Shown piece after piece: positions 1 through 12,945 of a DNA stretch of 64,000 bases (its first letter is position 1; every line of letters begins with the position of its first letter). Source of the stretch: Stratiolaelaps scimitus (taxonomy: Eukaryota; Arthropoda; Arachnida; Mesostigmata; Laelapidae); contig JABWDB010000009.1 of the NCBI GenBank assembly GCA_019614645.1, positions 5,251,501 to 5,315,500 on the forward strand, written 5' to 3'. Position numbers and translations under genes: made by a program. The notes below the pieces were generated by a model, which saw only the letters and a program-made list of their open reading frames with translations, searched no databases and was not told where the DNA came from.

Positions 1-1340
1 GGAGCATCTTATCCGCGCGAGAGAAGAAAAAGAGCCAACACAACAACTGCAACAATACACGACGCAGTGGCCGACCATCTCGTATCTTTTTGCAGTGTGT
101 TTCTCTTTCTCTCTCTCTCTCCTTCGCTTTCGTGAAGAACCACTACTACAACAGCAACAACAACAACAACTATCGCTCATACATTCGCATCAGCCAGTCG
201 CTTCGTACACGCGCAATATTTAAATGTCCCTCGACGTTGGCGCCGCGCCAGGGTAATCCCTCCATCCCAGCTTGCTATTTTCTATTGTGCTAGCGACTGC
301 TCGCAATCCACTCGAGTCAGCCCGCCCCGTTCCCCCTGCAGCTTTACATACTCTGTATGACCAGACTCTCTTCTCCTCAAGTCTGGTGTTGCCCAAGCCC
401 GAGCCCGAGGGCAAGCAATGAATATCCGCTGCATCCACGTCCCCCTCTCCCAGCGATGAGTAATCGGAGAGCAGCAAGCTCTCTGCAGTCCGCCGACAAT
501 CCAAGGAACCTGGCGCACTTTCTCTTTTCGGAGGGCACAAGCACTCACACAGAAACCTAGCGCCACAGATATTATACCATCCACAAGGCTGCTCGAAGAG
601 ACGGACTCTGTGTTTCATCCATCTGTGTTCTATTGTTTGCAATGCATGAGGGTGGGGGAGCACACGCAAATACATAACAGTTACAAACATCCGCTCGGCG
701 TCGGGCACCTAAGCGACATGCGGTTTCAATCCTTTTCGTTTTTAGAGTTGGCTATCTTAGCCAAAATGTACTTCAAAGATTTTTTGCTAATCGGCCACTC
801 AAGTCGCACACACAACTATAATACTGTCCATGATGTCCTCTCGACTTCATCCAGTCTTGGCCTCATCTTTATCCTGAATGCTTTTATCCCTTCGTAGCGG
901 CTTATCCTTCTCCTGGTCCCCGGCCGGATCGCCTCATCTTCCTTCAGCTTATACCTTTTAGTATTCTGCAGCTGAGATAGTTATCCTTGATCGTTCCTGA
1001 TTCGTCCTCCTGGCCGGCGTAGATTACCGACGAGTCCGGCGGGTCACTTACGTAAGGCGAGCTCTACGGCCGGCCGGCGGGCGGGCCAACGAACCAACGA
1101 GGGAGCGAGCCGGCAAGCAACGCGCCAGCGCAAAAGTAAGAGGCGCTGAGATGTGTTTGGACGCAGCATTCGGCAATTCCCACTCTCCTCTGAGCGGGCA
1201 AGAAAGGCTGAACAAGAAAGCCGCAACCGGCTTCCCCAATGACCGTCCCCCGTCTGTCTGGCTTCCAGCTCCCCAGTCATGCTCAGTCCCTGTGAGGAAG
1301 CCGTACCCGGACCGGGTCGGACGGACCCACCGCCGAGTCC

Positions 1341-1362
1341 ACTGACTGACTGACTGACTGAC
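1341..1362. repeat. (ACTG)n microsatellite
   Basis: About five tandem copies of the tetranucleotide ACTG are seen directly. The run lies at the edge of a CpG-rich block with no assigned gene. Confidence 0.85.
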
Positions 1363-2817
1363 CGACAGAGCCACCATTTGTCCTGATCTCGGCCCACTGT
1401 CTCGCTGTTCAGGCCAATTATCAGGAGCAGCGTCTACAAGCCTGAATTCCAACCCCGCGTTCATATGCCCTGCGCCTCTTGCACTCTAGCCTGCTTCTCA
1501 GCTTCGCAAATGCCGGGTAAAGCCAGCCCGCTCACACGACGAAATAGAGGTAGAGTGACTCGACTCGGTGGCTTCTCAGCCAAACGCGTCGCGATAATGA
1601 CGGCCATTTGGACAGGTGCCTACTGGGAAGGCAGGACGACTCTTTTCACACTGCAAGCAGTAGAACGTGAGCGGGCACAGATCGAGACAGGCTGCTATAA
1701 ATTTGGCTGTGCGAACGTATGCTTTACGACACCATCATAACTTCGTTTTCGACTTCTTTATTCTATTTTCAGACTTCACCTCCAGATCATAACGAGACCT
1801 TCACAAACTCGTTTTGCTTCGGTCGAAATTCGGTGAAAACGTCGTCGGTTGAATATATAATATGTGTTGTGTCCGAAATCGTTCCTCGTTGGTAAATGGA
1901 CCATCTGCCTTCCTGTGGGATACCTTCCGTCACGGTATCTTTCGTCCTATTGACAAGTTATGCTAAAGTTGAGCATGTGCTTGGCGTTTTATAAACACTA
2001 TTTGTCTGTTGGCATTCTTTGTGTCTCCATCGTTATATGTTTGCATCAGATTTTCTCCTCATTCTCTCCCCATCCATCGAAACAGCATAATAACTTCTTT
2101 ATTGGCAGCGATATGAAGAAATCCGTTTGAGTCGACGACAAGGTCCCATATGTCGACCCACACAAAATCTCTCCTGCGAGGCGCCTGTCCCACGAGTAGT
2201 CAAGGCGTAGCCAACGAAATATAATAAGCAAGTAATCGCCACATCCGTATCACAATAGTTCTAGTAATTGTTAGTAATGTGTCTTAATATTTATTATAGC
2301 TTTGTAAATGCCAGCATGGAGCTCATTCGCATGATCAGCCCAAGGCGTCGTGCTCGCGTCTGATTCGAGGTTACATGAGGCGCAGGCACAGCGCCAATGA
2401 AAGAAGGACGCCCCCAAAAAAGCATCAACAGAGTCGAACAACATTCGAGACAATGCAAAGTACGGTGCGTTCCCATCAACAAGCGATCGCCCGATGTCGA
2501 TCGGCAATTGGCTGCAAAGGCCCCTCAACCCCTCCTCCTCGCCTTGCTCGCATTGTTGTCCACCCCGACAACATCCGCGGCCCGACTAACCCATCTCTAA
2601 AAAGCGGCATAGTACTTCCACTGCAGACATGGCTGACCCCCCTTCCATCCCCGTCGCTTCTGCCGCTTGCTACGTTCGCCTCTACCTAGCTACCCGTCAC
2701 AAGCCGATGAAGGGACTGACGCTCTTGTCTGCATTCCCGTCTATGATGGTTCAGGCTACCTGTTAATTCGTTCGCTCGCTCGCTCGCCCCTTGCTCGCGA
2801 CTCGCAGGTCTCCCTCG

Positions 2818-2845
2818 GGCCAGCCGACGCCGGCGTCGGCTGGCC
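2818..2845. repeat. 28-bp perfect GC-rich palindrome
   Basis: The 14-base left half GGCCAGCCGACGCC is followed at once by its exact reverse complement, with no spacer. It lies in a CpG-rich block and could extrude as a cruciform or bind a dimeric protein. No function can be assigned. Confidence 0.9.
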
Positions 2846-3560
2846 ACGTACCGGACGCCGTAGGGCTGGCGCGCCCACCGAGAAGAAGACAATGGCTCAA
2901 TCGGGAGCACTGGCTCGGCGCCGCCGCCAGCGGAAGGGCTGTATGTGCGGCCGGCGGCAATGCGGAAAGCGAGGGGGGACATCGATAAATCAATATTTGT
3001 AATTTTAATAAAAGCCCTTCCTTTTTTAGCGTTCCCGCTTGCCGGCTTACTGGCCATCCAGAGCCCCCGGAGCCCGCAGAGACCCCCCCCCAGTTGCCCC
3101 GGGAGTCGCCTGCTGCTGGCCTCTCGGCTGAGATGGCTGGCGGGCTGGTGGGTCCCCATTTCAGGCCACCGAATCGTCTTCATAGTTGTCGCTAACGTCC
3201 CGCCAGGCTGGCGGTGACCCACCGAACCGATGGGACGTCGTTTCTTTCTTATGTTTTCGCCCAGTGTAGGATTCCGCCCACACTCTGCCCTGCTTGGCCT
3301 GTTCCGTCTGAAGACTGAAGCAGTCGACGAGGTCTGGTGCGACGGCCCTGCATGGCGCCGCGGTTAGAAATAGAAGGGCCTGGCCTTCTTGTTGAAAAAC
3401 TATTGCACACATCCCCGGCATACCAACGAGTTCCGTTGCGTTTCAGGACCTCCATCCCTAAGAACCCGTGAGCGCGAGAGGGACGCCGGAACGTGAAGCA
3501 TTGGGTAAGACCTTTCCTCTAACACTATTTTGAAGAAGCCTCTTTTTTATTTGGCTTGTC

Positions 3561-6500
3561 CGTGTCTCCACCGTTGTGTTACAGATCCCCCCCCCCCTCT
3601 TTGAAGAGCTTTGCCCAGCAGTGGGGCGTTCTCATCCTGGTGCTGGAAACAGAATCCAGGGACGCCTTTGGAAAGAATAAGAACAAGAGCGAGGAAGAGT
3701 GAGAGAGCAGGTGCAAGGTAAAGAGAAGAACGGACGCAAACGTGGCTTCTTGCAAACACTTCGTGAACTCATCATATTGCTGCGTTCACGCTCGCCTGTA
3801 TGAGGCCTACTGCTGCTAATCTGTTTAACACGATGATTTAAGATATGAGTCAACTATATTCAAACATGCAAGCCCAGTTTAATGTCCAATAAGTGTTTAA
3901 GAAACAGATATCAACTAAGAAAGGTTCGACCAGCTATGTGCGGCATATGTATTCTATAATGCATAAAATAGAATACCACCCTGTAGAACCAATTACACAT
4001 CATTTTAATTGGCCTAATCTCTCGGCAACAGCATCGTCGTGATTCATGAGATAGTGGCTGTATCCATATTGGCGTTATCTGGTTGGTTCGTCGGGCACTT
4101 TTCCCTGGTTGATTGCTAGATCTATCTTATGCGAAACAGCATCGGCCTCTTCAAAACTGAGCATATGGTTTGATCTGCGTGCTGATCGTCAATTTTATTG
4201 AATAAGTTTGGAGCATATCACACCTTTAAATGTTGTCTCTGTTCTCTATGCGAGTAGTTGAGTTATATGTGCGAGCAAAGCCACGAGACATCTTGTCCCT
4301 ACTCACAGCCGTGTTGCATATTTTTATGGGTGTTCGAGGCGTGCTTCAGATTCCTCCGGCCGTATCGTCGTTGTCGTTCATATCTTCAGCTTGATTTGGG
4401 TACTCGCTTTTATACGAAGGGATATGTCTTCACTTTTACACAGTCGAGTTGCTTATCAGAGCTGACCCGATTTATGGAGATAGACTGTAGTAGAAGTGTG
4501 TGTGTGGCCAGAGCTGGAATATGCCTGTTCAACGGCGCCCGAGAGAGTTTCTACCTAAAGCACGAGTTGTACTTGAGATTTTTGCTCGTGTTTGATACAC
4601 CTCCTTCTACTGGTTTCGCAAAAATAAACGATTTGACCCTATGGTAGATTTAGCGGTGTTGGCGGAAGGGGATATCAATTTTCTTCGAAGATCTCATTTT
4701 TACACTCTATGATTGTGCGGACGCCGGAAAATTAAGCAACGTGTTTATTTAGACGCTTCCCATGTGCGCGTTAGTTGTCGAAATTACGACCCCGAGAAAG
4801 AGATTTTTCTAAAGTTACAACGTTTTGTCGTGACGTTCTTCATATTTGTACACATAAAGGTGAACTCTTCAAGATGATGTTATTCGTTACAATAGTGTTT
4901 TCTAATCAACTCAAGCCTACGCTAGGGAGATAATCATCGTCATCTTCCAGAGTGAACTGAGGTAGATTAGTGACCCGAAGGGCACATTCGTAATTACCGT
5001 TGTCGCCTAATTAGTTTTTCACCGTCTGACGCAATACTTTAAATACGAAAATGAATATTTATCAAGTTAATATTAATATGTAATATTAACTCGCTTATCT
5101 GTTGCTCCTTATTCTTATCACTAATTTATCGAGTGGATTCTACGCTATCATGAACTAATCGCTCAATGCATCGGCCCATGAACCCTCCATGAGAACCACA
5201 CCAAGCAATTTCTATACAGTGTCTAATTGATACGTGCACATATTTCAAATTGCCCCTGATGTTATGAACGGCGGGGTGAGGAGCGAGGAACACCAAAAAC
5301 CCGCCAGTTGTTTAGCCAGAAAGTCCCCTTTGTGTTTTTATCGTTCCTACGGGTGCGTTAACTTTGCGGGGGTCCGCCATAAAACTTTGTAGCAGAGTGT
5401 ACTCAAGCAAGAACAAGCCGTTAACCTAACAATAACTCCACGGAATGAGCACTTTTTGCCTATAGACCGAGAAGAGGAGAGAGGAATACTGCAACGATAT
5501 GTTATACAACGTCTTTATTTACCGACCCGGGGGCGAAGTGCTAATGATGTGAACGAATATCGAAACTTCTGGCCGGTCGAGGTGCCGACGGGCGTCGACG
5601 GGCGAAACTCGCCGGAACGGTGACAATGCTAAATCGAACAGTTGCGGTAGTGTAAGGCAAGTGGGTGTCTCTTAATTGCACCCAAACTCGGATATACGCT
5701 TCGAATGATTGTGGGTGCGTCCATGACGCATGCTTACCGCTGAACTTGTGGCTGGGGACATCCCAAGGGTTGCTGCATGAAAATGCCATTATGTAAGCAT
5801 ATGGTGCTATTCATAATATGCTTTGCGTCGGGTTCGGTAATTCGACGGTAGTTAAAACCTAATGAATATTGGGGTAGAGTGTACGCGCACTCTGTGCCAT
5901 CCAATGGATACTGAGCACAAATTGATTATAGCGCATCTGTACAATACAAGTGCTTAAAGTGCTATCGTGCTTAATGTGCATTGTTCATAAATTTTTCTTT
6001 ATATCTCACAATCATTACCATATCAAAAACAAGTAACCGGTTTGACCTTAGGGGTCCTCCTTGCTCAGATCGCGTCGCCGACTCAGATCGCCGAATCAAT
6101 ACCTATTAGTAGCTTTTTCACATCGTATATTTTCATGCGTTTTTCCCAGGGTACGTTGAGGCTTCTCACCGTAATTCATCCTCCGTCACTACGATCCACA
6201 TTCTATCTGTTCAACCGATCGAACGGCAGCTCGATTGCAGCCAAGTTGCTGTACACAAACAATCGCGCGTTACTTTTACCTTGGTTCCGCAGGTCCTGAA
6301 CAACTTCAACTTCGGGCAATTTCAAACGGCACCAGAGACACTTTGTACAGCTCTAACACCCAAGTGCTTAGTATATGGGAAGAGCTTCTGCCCTGTAGGG
6401 GTTTCGATGGTGGTGCACTTTGGTGGGTGCTTCGTGCACCCGACTCACTGCTGCCTTCCTCCCGTCAGGTCCCTTCGCCCCTGAACCATATCCCTCAACA

Positions 6501-7850
6501 CCTAGAGGCCGAGGCTCTCGTCCGGCGGTAACCCTCCGAGGATTGAGCTAGCGAGAGCGGCTGGAACGATGGTTCCAGCTCCAGGCCACCATTGTCGGCT
6601 CGGCAGCAGTGGACGACTAAGACGTCTCGAGTGGCCGTGCCGATGGCGGAGAGCTAAAATGTGAACGAGGTGGCTAAGAAGAGACGCCACCGCAATTTGG
6701 CCCAATGGAAATAAATTGACGAAGTCTTCGAATCCGCTGCCGTCCTGGCATTCACAGCCGCCGAGGGCCCCCACCCCCCATACCTCTAATCATGAAGAAG
6801 GCAGGAGGGAGAGAAAAGAGCACACAACGCACCAATCCCTCCTTAGTGGCTCTCGTAGACAGTTCCGAGTCGGCGAGGTCCCGGAGCTACCGGAAAATCG
6901 GGAGCGGAAGGGGCCGAGAGAAGTTCCCAGTAAAAGATGGACGATGAAAGTAGATGCGTGGGTGGCTAGAGAAGACGACTATAGGAAGGAAACCACCGGA
7001 AAAGGTAGTGCTATCGATGAGCAGGAAAAGTCCCCTTCCTTTCGGGAACCCATTCCCACCTTTCTCCTGACGCTTACCATAGCCACCGATGGATTTTTCA
7101 GGTGTCCATGTGTGTCTTAGGCCGTGCCGTAGACGCAGGCATGAGTCAGGGAGACCGCAAATGGGAATCGACATGGGGCAACGAATGTGTTCTCATACTG
7201 TCAGAAGAAGTGCATACTTTCTCATCCTCTCTCCCTCCTGAGACGTCTTCTTTTTCTCCGACATGTTCAAATTGCCGAAGTATAGTGGAACGCCAGAGGT
7301 GCACGAGAATATGACAGCGGCGCAGGAGGCAGGAAAGTGTTGTATAATAACAACACAGTATAATAGCAATTATTAGGGACAAAAAGCCCAGACCAAAGGT
7401 AACTAAATAGCTATTACATGTGTTGCAACCAGTAAGTAAATCTGCAGGGATAACGAGGCTATCTCGCTACTCATTTCGGTGACGACTTAAACAATATGAA
7501 GGGCATAGCCATTAATATACCCTATCTCCTTCTCTCAGTAGCATGCCTTTGGCTTGCAGGGAACCTGCTGTATGCATAGCAGTAGTAGCAACAGAAGCAG
7601 ATGTCCTAGCTGTGCGCCCGTAAGCCCACTCAATTACGTACGCCGACGCGCGGGAGGCTTCTCTTCCACATACAACTGTTACCGACATTTCCAGCGTACT
7701 ACTGTATTTCGGCTATTTGTACTCGGACGCCGAGGACTAGAGAAAAAGGGGGACAGGTCAGGGGGTGAAGCAGCAGTTAGAGACGACAGTTCAGTTACGT
7801 TTGCTCAACTGAAACGCGCTGTGCGGCTGAGTTGGTTGGGCTGACGCTCT
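3561..7850. other. intergenic stretch, nothing recognised
   Basis: AT content rises between about 3800 and 6300. The longest open frames are a plus-strand frame of 129 codons at 4258-4647 and one of 134 codons at 6716-7120. Neither shows a recognisable domain, neither has a clear partner exon, and their composition is not protein-like. A short AT palindrome lies near 5064-5090. I see no RNA gene or intact mobile element. Confidence 0.5.
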
Positions 7851-7990
7851 GCGAGCCTCGTTGTGTCGGGAGCATTGCGCACCGTTGCTCTCGCTCGAAC
7901 TCCACGATCTACGAGAGACCAGTTAGACGCGACACATGCCAACCGAAAGAAACCACGAGACGAGCGCGCCGCTGTACGATGCTTGTACTG

Positions 7991-8009
7991 CGGCGGCGGC
8001 GGCGGCGGC
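7991..8009. repeat. (CGG)n trinucleotide repeat
   Basis: Six uninterrupted CGG units are seen. Depending on frame they would encode poly-Ala, poly-Gly or poly-Arg, which explains the poly-Ala stretches in overlapping open frames here. Confidence 0.85.
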
Positions 8010-9148
8010 AGATCTGTATTCGACGACCCTGTATCGTTGGTTGAGTGGTGCCGTTTCGTTCGCTGGCTCGTTTCTGCTGCGTGCCACCCTTAACTGGGTT
8101 AGCTTACGGGCCGGAAGATCCAAACCGGGCAGCCGCAGCAAACACAGCCGACGCATGCTCCGTCTCTGGGAACTTGGTGCGTACTCGTCGTTCGACGTCC
8201 TCCACAAGCTAGGCGGTCTGCAGTTGGGGTAGGATAGGTTGGTCGCGTAGTGGCGTAATGTAGAAAAGCGGTCGCAGCGACGAGTTGGGGATAATGTGGG
8301 TACAAATGGGTTGGTGGGAATACGAAAGGGTAGAGGAAGACGGGAAGAAGATATTTCGGGGGTTCGTGTGAGTGTGCGTGCGCAACGGTAAGGCACACAA
8401 GAGGCTGACTGCCGCTGCTGCTGCCACTACTACTGGCTGTAGTTGTTGTAGTAGTAGTTGGGAAGTGAGGGATACGCAGGAAGGGAAGGTCTCGCTCTCT
8501 ACGCTAATCTGGTTAGGCCCGCGCTGGGGCGTAGGACAGGAGAGGAGGCGACAAGCCAACACACCACCACGGGAGCAGTCGGTGTATGCCGACTGGTCGG
8601 CGGTGACGGTGGCGGCACAGACCGGGACAGCCGTGGACGTGGACGAGGAGATATTCAAGCAAGCAGAGACAGAGAGAGAGAGAGAGGAGTGAGTGAGAGC
8701 GTCACACAAAGACCGAGCAAACCGTTGGAAGGCCACCTAACCGACCGACAGGCCGGCCAAACGAACGAACAAGCAGCATGAAGATTAGTTAGACCGCCCG
8801 CCAGCCTGCTCCCTTGGCTGTGAGTAGAGCGGCGGCTAGTCGGGAGTGGCGACTGGCGTTGAGGCCCTTTTTCCTCCACCTTCTCCTTATGGGACCCTGA
8901 GGAGACGGGGGAAGACGGGGTCCTTCTCCACGTAAGGACAACGACACCGGCCGCTTCTGCTAGCAGCTCGCCTCCTAAGATTCCTCTGCCAGGCTCGGTC
9001 GGCTTGTTCGCCTCTCCTCTCTCTCTCCCTCTGTCTCGTTCCCTCTTTTTCTGGTTTCTTCTCCCCTTCGTGCTGTAAGGTCCCACAGGACCTTATGTAA
9101 GGCAGATTGTCTGTTCCATGCGTGTCTTCCTTGGGCAGACCACGGTGA

Positions 9149-9167
9149 CGGCGGCGGCGGCGGCGGC
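9149..9167. repeat. (CGG/GGC)n trinucleotide repeat
   Basis: Six tandem GGC-type units lie in CpG-rich DNA. It is similar in length and composition to the run about 1.1 kb to the left. Confidence 0.85.
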
Positions 9168-10354
9168 TGCCACGATGGGACTACTACACACGCCACGCTA
9201 CGGTTGGGGTCCCAGTCTGGCCACCCGGCTCCGCTGGCGCCCAAACGTAAGGAAGTCACCGCGAAGCAGCGGGAGCAGATGTTGCGGGCCGGCAGGGGAA
9301 CATAGGAAAAGAAAAGAATATATATCGCTAGCGGAGTGGGCCTTGATCGCCAATCAGAAGGCCGCTGGGCCCGAAAAAGGATTGGCTGGACAAGTTGGAA
9401 TACCTAAGCATGTATGTCCCTGTCGCGTGGTAGGACTTACGTGTAGTGGCAGCGGTAGTAGCGAACAACGAATGGGAATGTGTCCGCCGTGTTGTGGGTT
9501 GCCGATCGGTCTGTGTGGGTGCATGCATCTATCTCCATACGAGTATCTGGGGATAAATTAACTGTCAGATACTATTGAGCAGAGCGTGCGGCGGGGGCGA
9601 CGCTGCAAATGCCGCTTTGGCTCATGCCTTTGAACGTGAAAGAGACGTCCAAGTGAATTAGCACGAAAGGCACTTGTATCACTATGAGATTTCATAAATC
9701 TCATGGTCTCCGACGCAAGTAACCAATCGCGATCAAGTCCCGACGCAAACGATGCACACGCATTATAACAGACGAATGAATATAATGAACTATAGGATAA
9801 AGTAATCAATTCTTAATAGAATAAAGAATTTGATTGTGACCCATTTCGGCTATGACCCCCTGCTGTCATTATCGACCCTTGATTAGAGTTGGACCCCCGG
9901 AGCTGATTTGGGATGCAAAATGAATTGATTTGTACCAAATTGGCTGTGGTGGCTTCCGCAGTCTAATCTTCCTCGAAGAAAAAGTAAACGCCACGCGTTG
10001 TGTTCGCTGTCACAACTCGCACGAGCAGGTCGCCCGAGACATGGATTTATGGACGATTTGCGAGAGCGATATCCGGGTATAAATCACAAATTCATAGGAG
10101 AATGAAGCACCTTCACAAATAAAATAGAAGGTCAGCGAGAGAATATCGTCCCGCTGCTAACTAAACTGAAACCCCCACTGTGTACTTTGTACAATCGCAT
10201 AGTCAACTTTGACACTATGTTTCTTTGATTTCATGAAATTAGCCGTTGACAATTAGGACACACAGGACCACCCTCGTGGCTGGACAGGTCACCGACGCAT
10301 ATTTGACATCTAAAACGGCTTCCACTGGAGTAATCCACAAGGTGGGGCTCTCAT

Positions 10355-10377
10355 CGTCATCGTCGTCGTCGTCGTCT
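10355..10377. repeat. (GTC)n trinucleotide repeat
   Basis: A run of GTC units with one ATC variant is seen directly. No coding frame is supported around it. Confidence 0.8.
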
Positions 10378-11224
10378 GGGGGTCTCTTCTGGTGCCGTCG
10401 CCCGTCAGCTTCTGTCTCGGTCTAAGTGTCGGCAGGATATCGTAGAACAGCACTCAGCACTCAGTGGCCATTATGTATGCCACACCATGCGCCACCGGCA
10501 TACAACCACGACCACCACCATTACAACAACGACACTACTACTTCTACTGGTACTACTAAACCACCACCAACGCCACCACCACCACCAGCAGGAGTCTCAT
10601 AGCAGTGGCTGATTCGGGCCGTGTGTGCCGTCGCAGCAGCGGCAGCCATACGCCGGCCACCGGGCGGAGGCGAAATCCTTTCGCCGTCTATGGCGCAAGC
10701 CCCGTAGAAATACAGATGAACACGACATACGTAGGAACAGTTCGTACGGGCTTGTGTGTGACCCGTCGGCAGCATCGGGCAGCGGTCGAAGCGGGCCGGG
10801 CAGTGATGAATGCCGCTCGCCCGTGGCCAAGTTGCAAGGGGTCCCATTTGCCAGTTCATTACGGTGTTATTCAATTACAACAACAACGGCAGCCAGTGAG
10901 CCGGCCGGCCGCCGCTGCCGCGCAACCCGGCGCCCAGCAACGGTGGACCTTGGAGCGAATCGGACGAGTGCGGAGGCCAGGACCAGTGCAAGGGCCACGA
11001 CCATGTCAGTGCAGGGGCGAGAGCCAATCCGGGGGCTTGGCCTGTTGGTGCAGCTTGCAACTCGGACGACTCAAGGCTCGAAAAAGGGCTAAAGGCCACA
11101 GCCCGTCTCAACCGACCGATATCAGATAGTAGACTCTCCGAGTGAGAAGCGAGCGAGACGTCGATGGGTATGAGATCGCCGGGAAGTAGGAGTCAGGGTC
11201 AAAGTGGCTCAACGCGAGTGGCTT

Positions 11225-11284
11225 CACGAGCGGATATTCTACCTCACGAGCGGATATTCTACCTCACGAGCGGATATTCTACCT
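11225..11284. repeat. three exact 20-bp tandem repeats
   Basis: The 20-base unit CACGAGCGGATATTCTACCT occurs three times head to tail without a mismatch (11225-11244, 11245-11264, 11265-11284). It lies just beyond the likely 3' end of the phosphatase gene. Identical copies imply recent expansion or strong homogenisation. Confidence 0.95.
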
Positions 11285-11332
11285 GCATTAGGGCTCAGAT
11301 GTAGATCACGTTCATGGATTCACTTTGTTCAG

Positions 11333-11338
11333 TTTATT
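11333..11338 (-). promoter_or_regulatory. polyadenylation signal of the PP1-like gene
   Basis: TTTATT on the plus strand reads AATAAA on the minus strand. It lies about 340 bases beyond the stop codon of the PP1-like gene and is the nearest canonical hexamer downstream. Confidence 0.5.
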
Positions 11339-11680
11339 ATTACGACAAAGATGAACTGCCAAAAATAACAGCTTGATACATAACAACAAAGATATCTAAC
11401 ACGGCCGGGTTTTTTTTGTTTTGCCTATACACAAATATATAGATTGCGACACTTGGATATATTTTCTGCTTGGGTAATTCGCCTCGCCTAACGATTATAG
11501 CACTTGTAGCACGTGGTGGACGCGGGGTTTACTGACAATTTTGTGTGCGTTACAACTGAAGATGACGAATAGTGTTGCGCGCGATGAACTAGCGCTGGCC
11601 AGAGAAACGGTGGCGGAGACGGGTCTGAAAAAATAATGCCAGACGTCGCGTCCGGCTGGAACGGCAAAAGGTGCAGGCAG

Positions 11681-12903
11681 CTATACTTTTACAGTTGTTG
11701 GTAACGTCAAAGTGCTGGGAGGTGTCGTCGTTGGACGGAACGTGCTGATCTCACATTCGAGATCCTTGCTTATGCTGAGCACTCCGGCGGCGTTGTCGAA
11801 CTGTCCACAATAATTTGGTGCCGAAAAAATGGTAAGCAAACGCTGGTCGGCGAAAAACTCGTGGCCTCTCGAGCAAAGCTGGTGGCCGCGACAAATTAGG
11901 TCCAAGTCGAAGCGTTCAAGAAACTCCTCCACCTGGTGCGACACGGCGTTGTTTAGCAGAGAATTAGAACGTGGATCTAGTTTAGTTTACCGAGGTGTAC
12001 TCTCGAGTATGTAGGAGATCGTTGGTAGTATGCTTTCGAGCGCGACGGGATATGAACCACTGACATTGGCAATATAATGTTTTAAGCTTAAAGTAGATGT
12101 GGTAAACTTAATATAAAATATAATACAAGCAGTGAAGAAATAAACCATTGTTTTCAAATGAGGTCTTAATAGTTATATCTCGCTATTTGATGACCAGCCG
12201 AGGTTCTACTAGTCTCGTGAAAGTTTCGATTGTGTTAAGCCTCTTCGACCGGAGAGACGGTCGCAGCATTTGTTAAAAGATTTAAATTGGAGTTAAATAT
12301 AACTCCAATTCAAATCTTCAGGTCGGCTTCATTCGTTCCTTTCAAGAGTAGTGACCTTTGGGCATTATGTCCATTGGGACACATGTCTAAAGGTCGCTCC
12401 GAACAAATGAACATCACGAGAGCAGGCCCAGACTGGATAGAATAAGATAAACAGCATAGTCTTCGGTGTCTTGGGGATTTCTGCGAAACTCGTAGCGACT
12501 AGTTCAGGCGACAATCAGCGCATGAATGACGCTAGCAACGCAACGTGTACAAACCTGTTTAGGGCCAAATACAACTGAGATACCCCGTTCAAGGTTATCG
12601 GTGAAGTTCTCGGCTGCGGGATGGGGATCAGCCCAAAGAAGATCAGTGAGCAAGCCCTGCTTGGGAACTCGGGCAGGGCGCGGAATATCGCGTATTTGAT
12701 CTAGGCTATGCAGTCGAGGCGAGATGCCGCCGTGAACACAGAAAATTTTCTCACCGACGACGGCTGCCACGGGCATATATGAGAACGCTGAGCCAAACCG
12801 CGCGTAAATCTCCAAGTTGTACCTGATAGAGGCGTACAGCGAGTAAGAGAAAGAAAAAGACGCTCGCGTAGGTGACTAGACGGGCGGTCACGTTAGTAAT
12901 ATA

Positions 12904-12945
<42 letters not shown>

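Larger units (their letters stand above)
1..3560. other. CpG-rich non-coding stretch, no gene recognised
   Basis: Base composition is uneven, with GC- and CpG-rich blocks near 1030-1400 and 2500-3240. Open frames of 100-178 codons exist on both strands here but overlap one another and resemble no protein family. They look like by-products of low stop-codon density in GC-rich DNA. Simple repeats include an (ACTG)n run at 1341-1362 and a CGCT-type run near 2768-2788. The likeliest reading is promoter or untranslated sequence of a gene beyond the window; this is inference. Confidence 0.5.
7851..11130. other. CpG-rich block with trinucleotide repeats
   Basis: This stretch is rich in CpG and in trinucleotide runs: CGG at 7991-8009, GGC at 9149-9167, GTC at 10355-10377 and CAC near 10560-10588. 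Many overlapping open frames (up to 174 codons at 10605-11129, plus) are artefacts of high GC plus repeats. Such composition is common in 5' untranslated and promoter DNA of animal regulatory genes. No start codon and donor site can be tied to a known protein here. Confidence 0.45.

Noticed and set aside
2686..3222. 178-codon minus-strand open frame
   Set aside because: Same problem: overlapping frames on both strands in a GC-rich block and no protein family resemblance.
10605..11129. 174-codon plus-strand open frame
   Set aside because: It overlaps other long frames on both strands in CpG-rich DNA, has a composition dominated by Arg, Ala, Gln and Pro, and shows no domain. It is best explained by few stop codons in GC-rich sequence.
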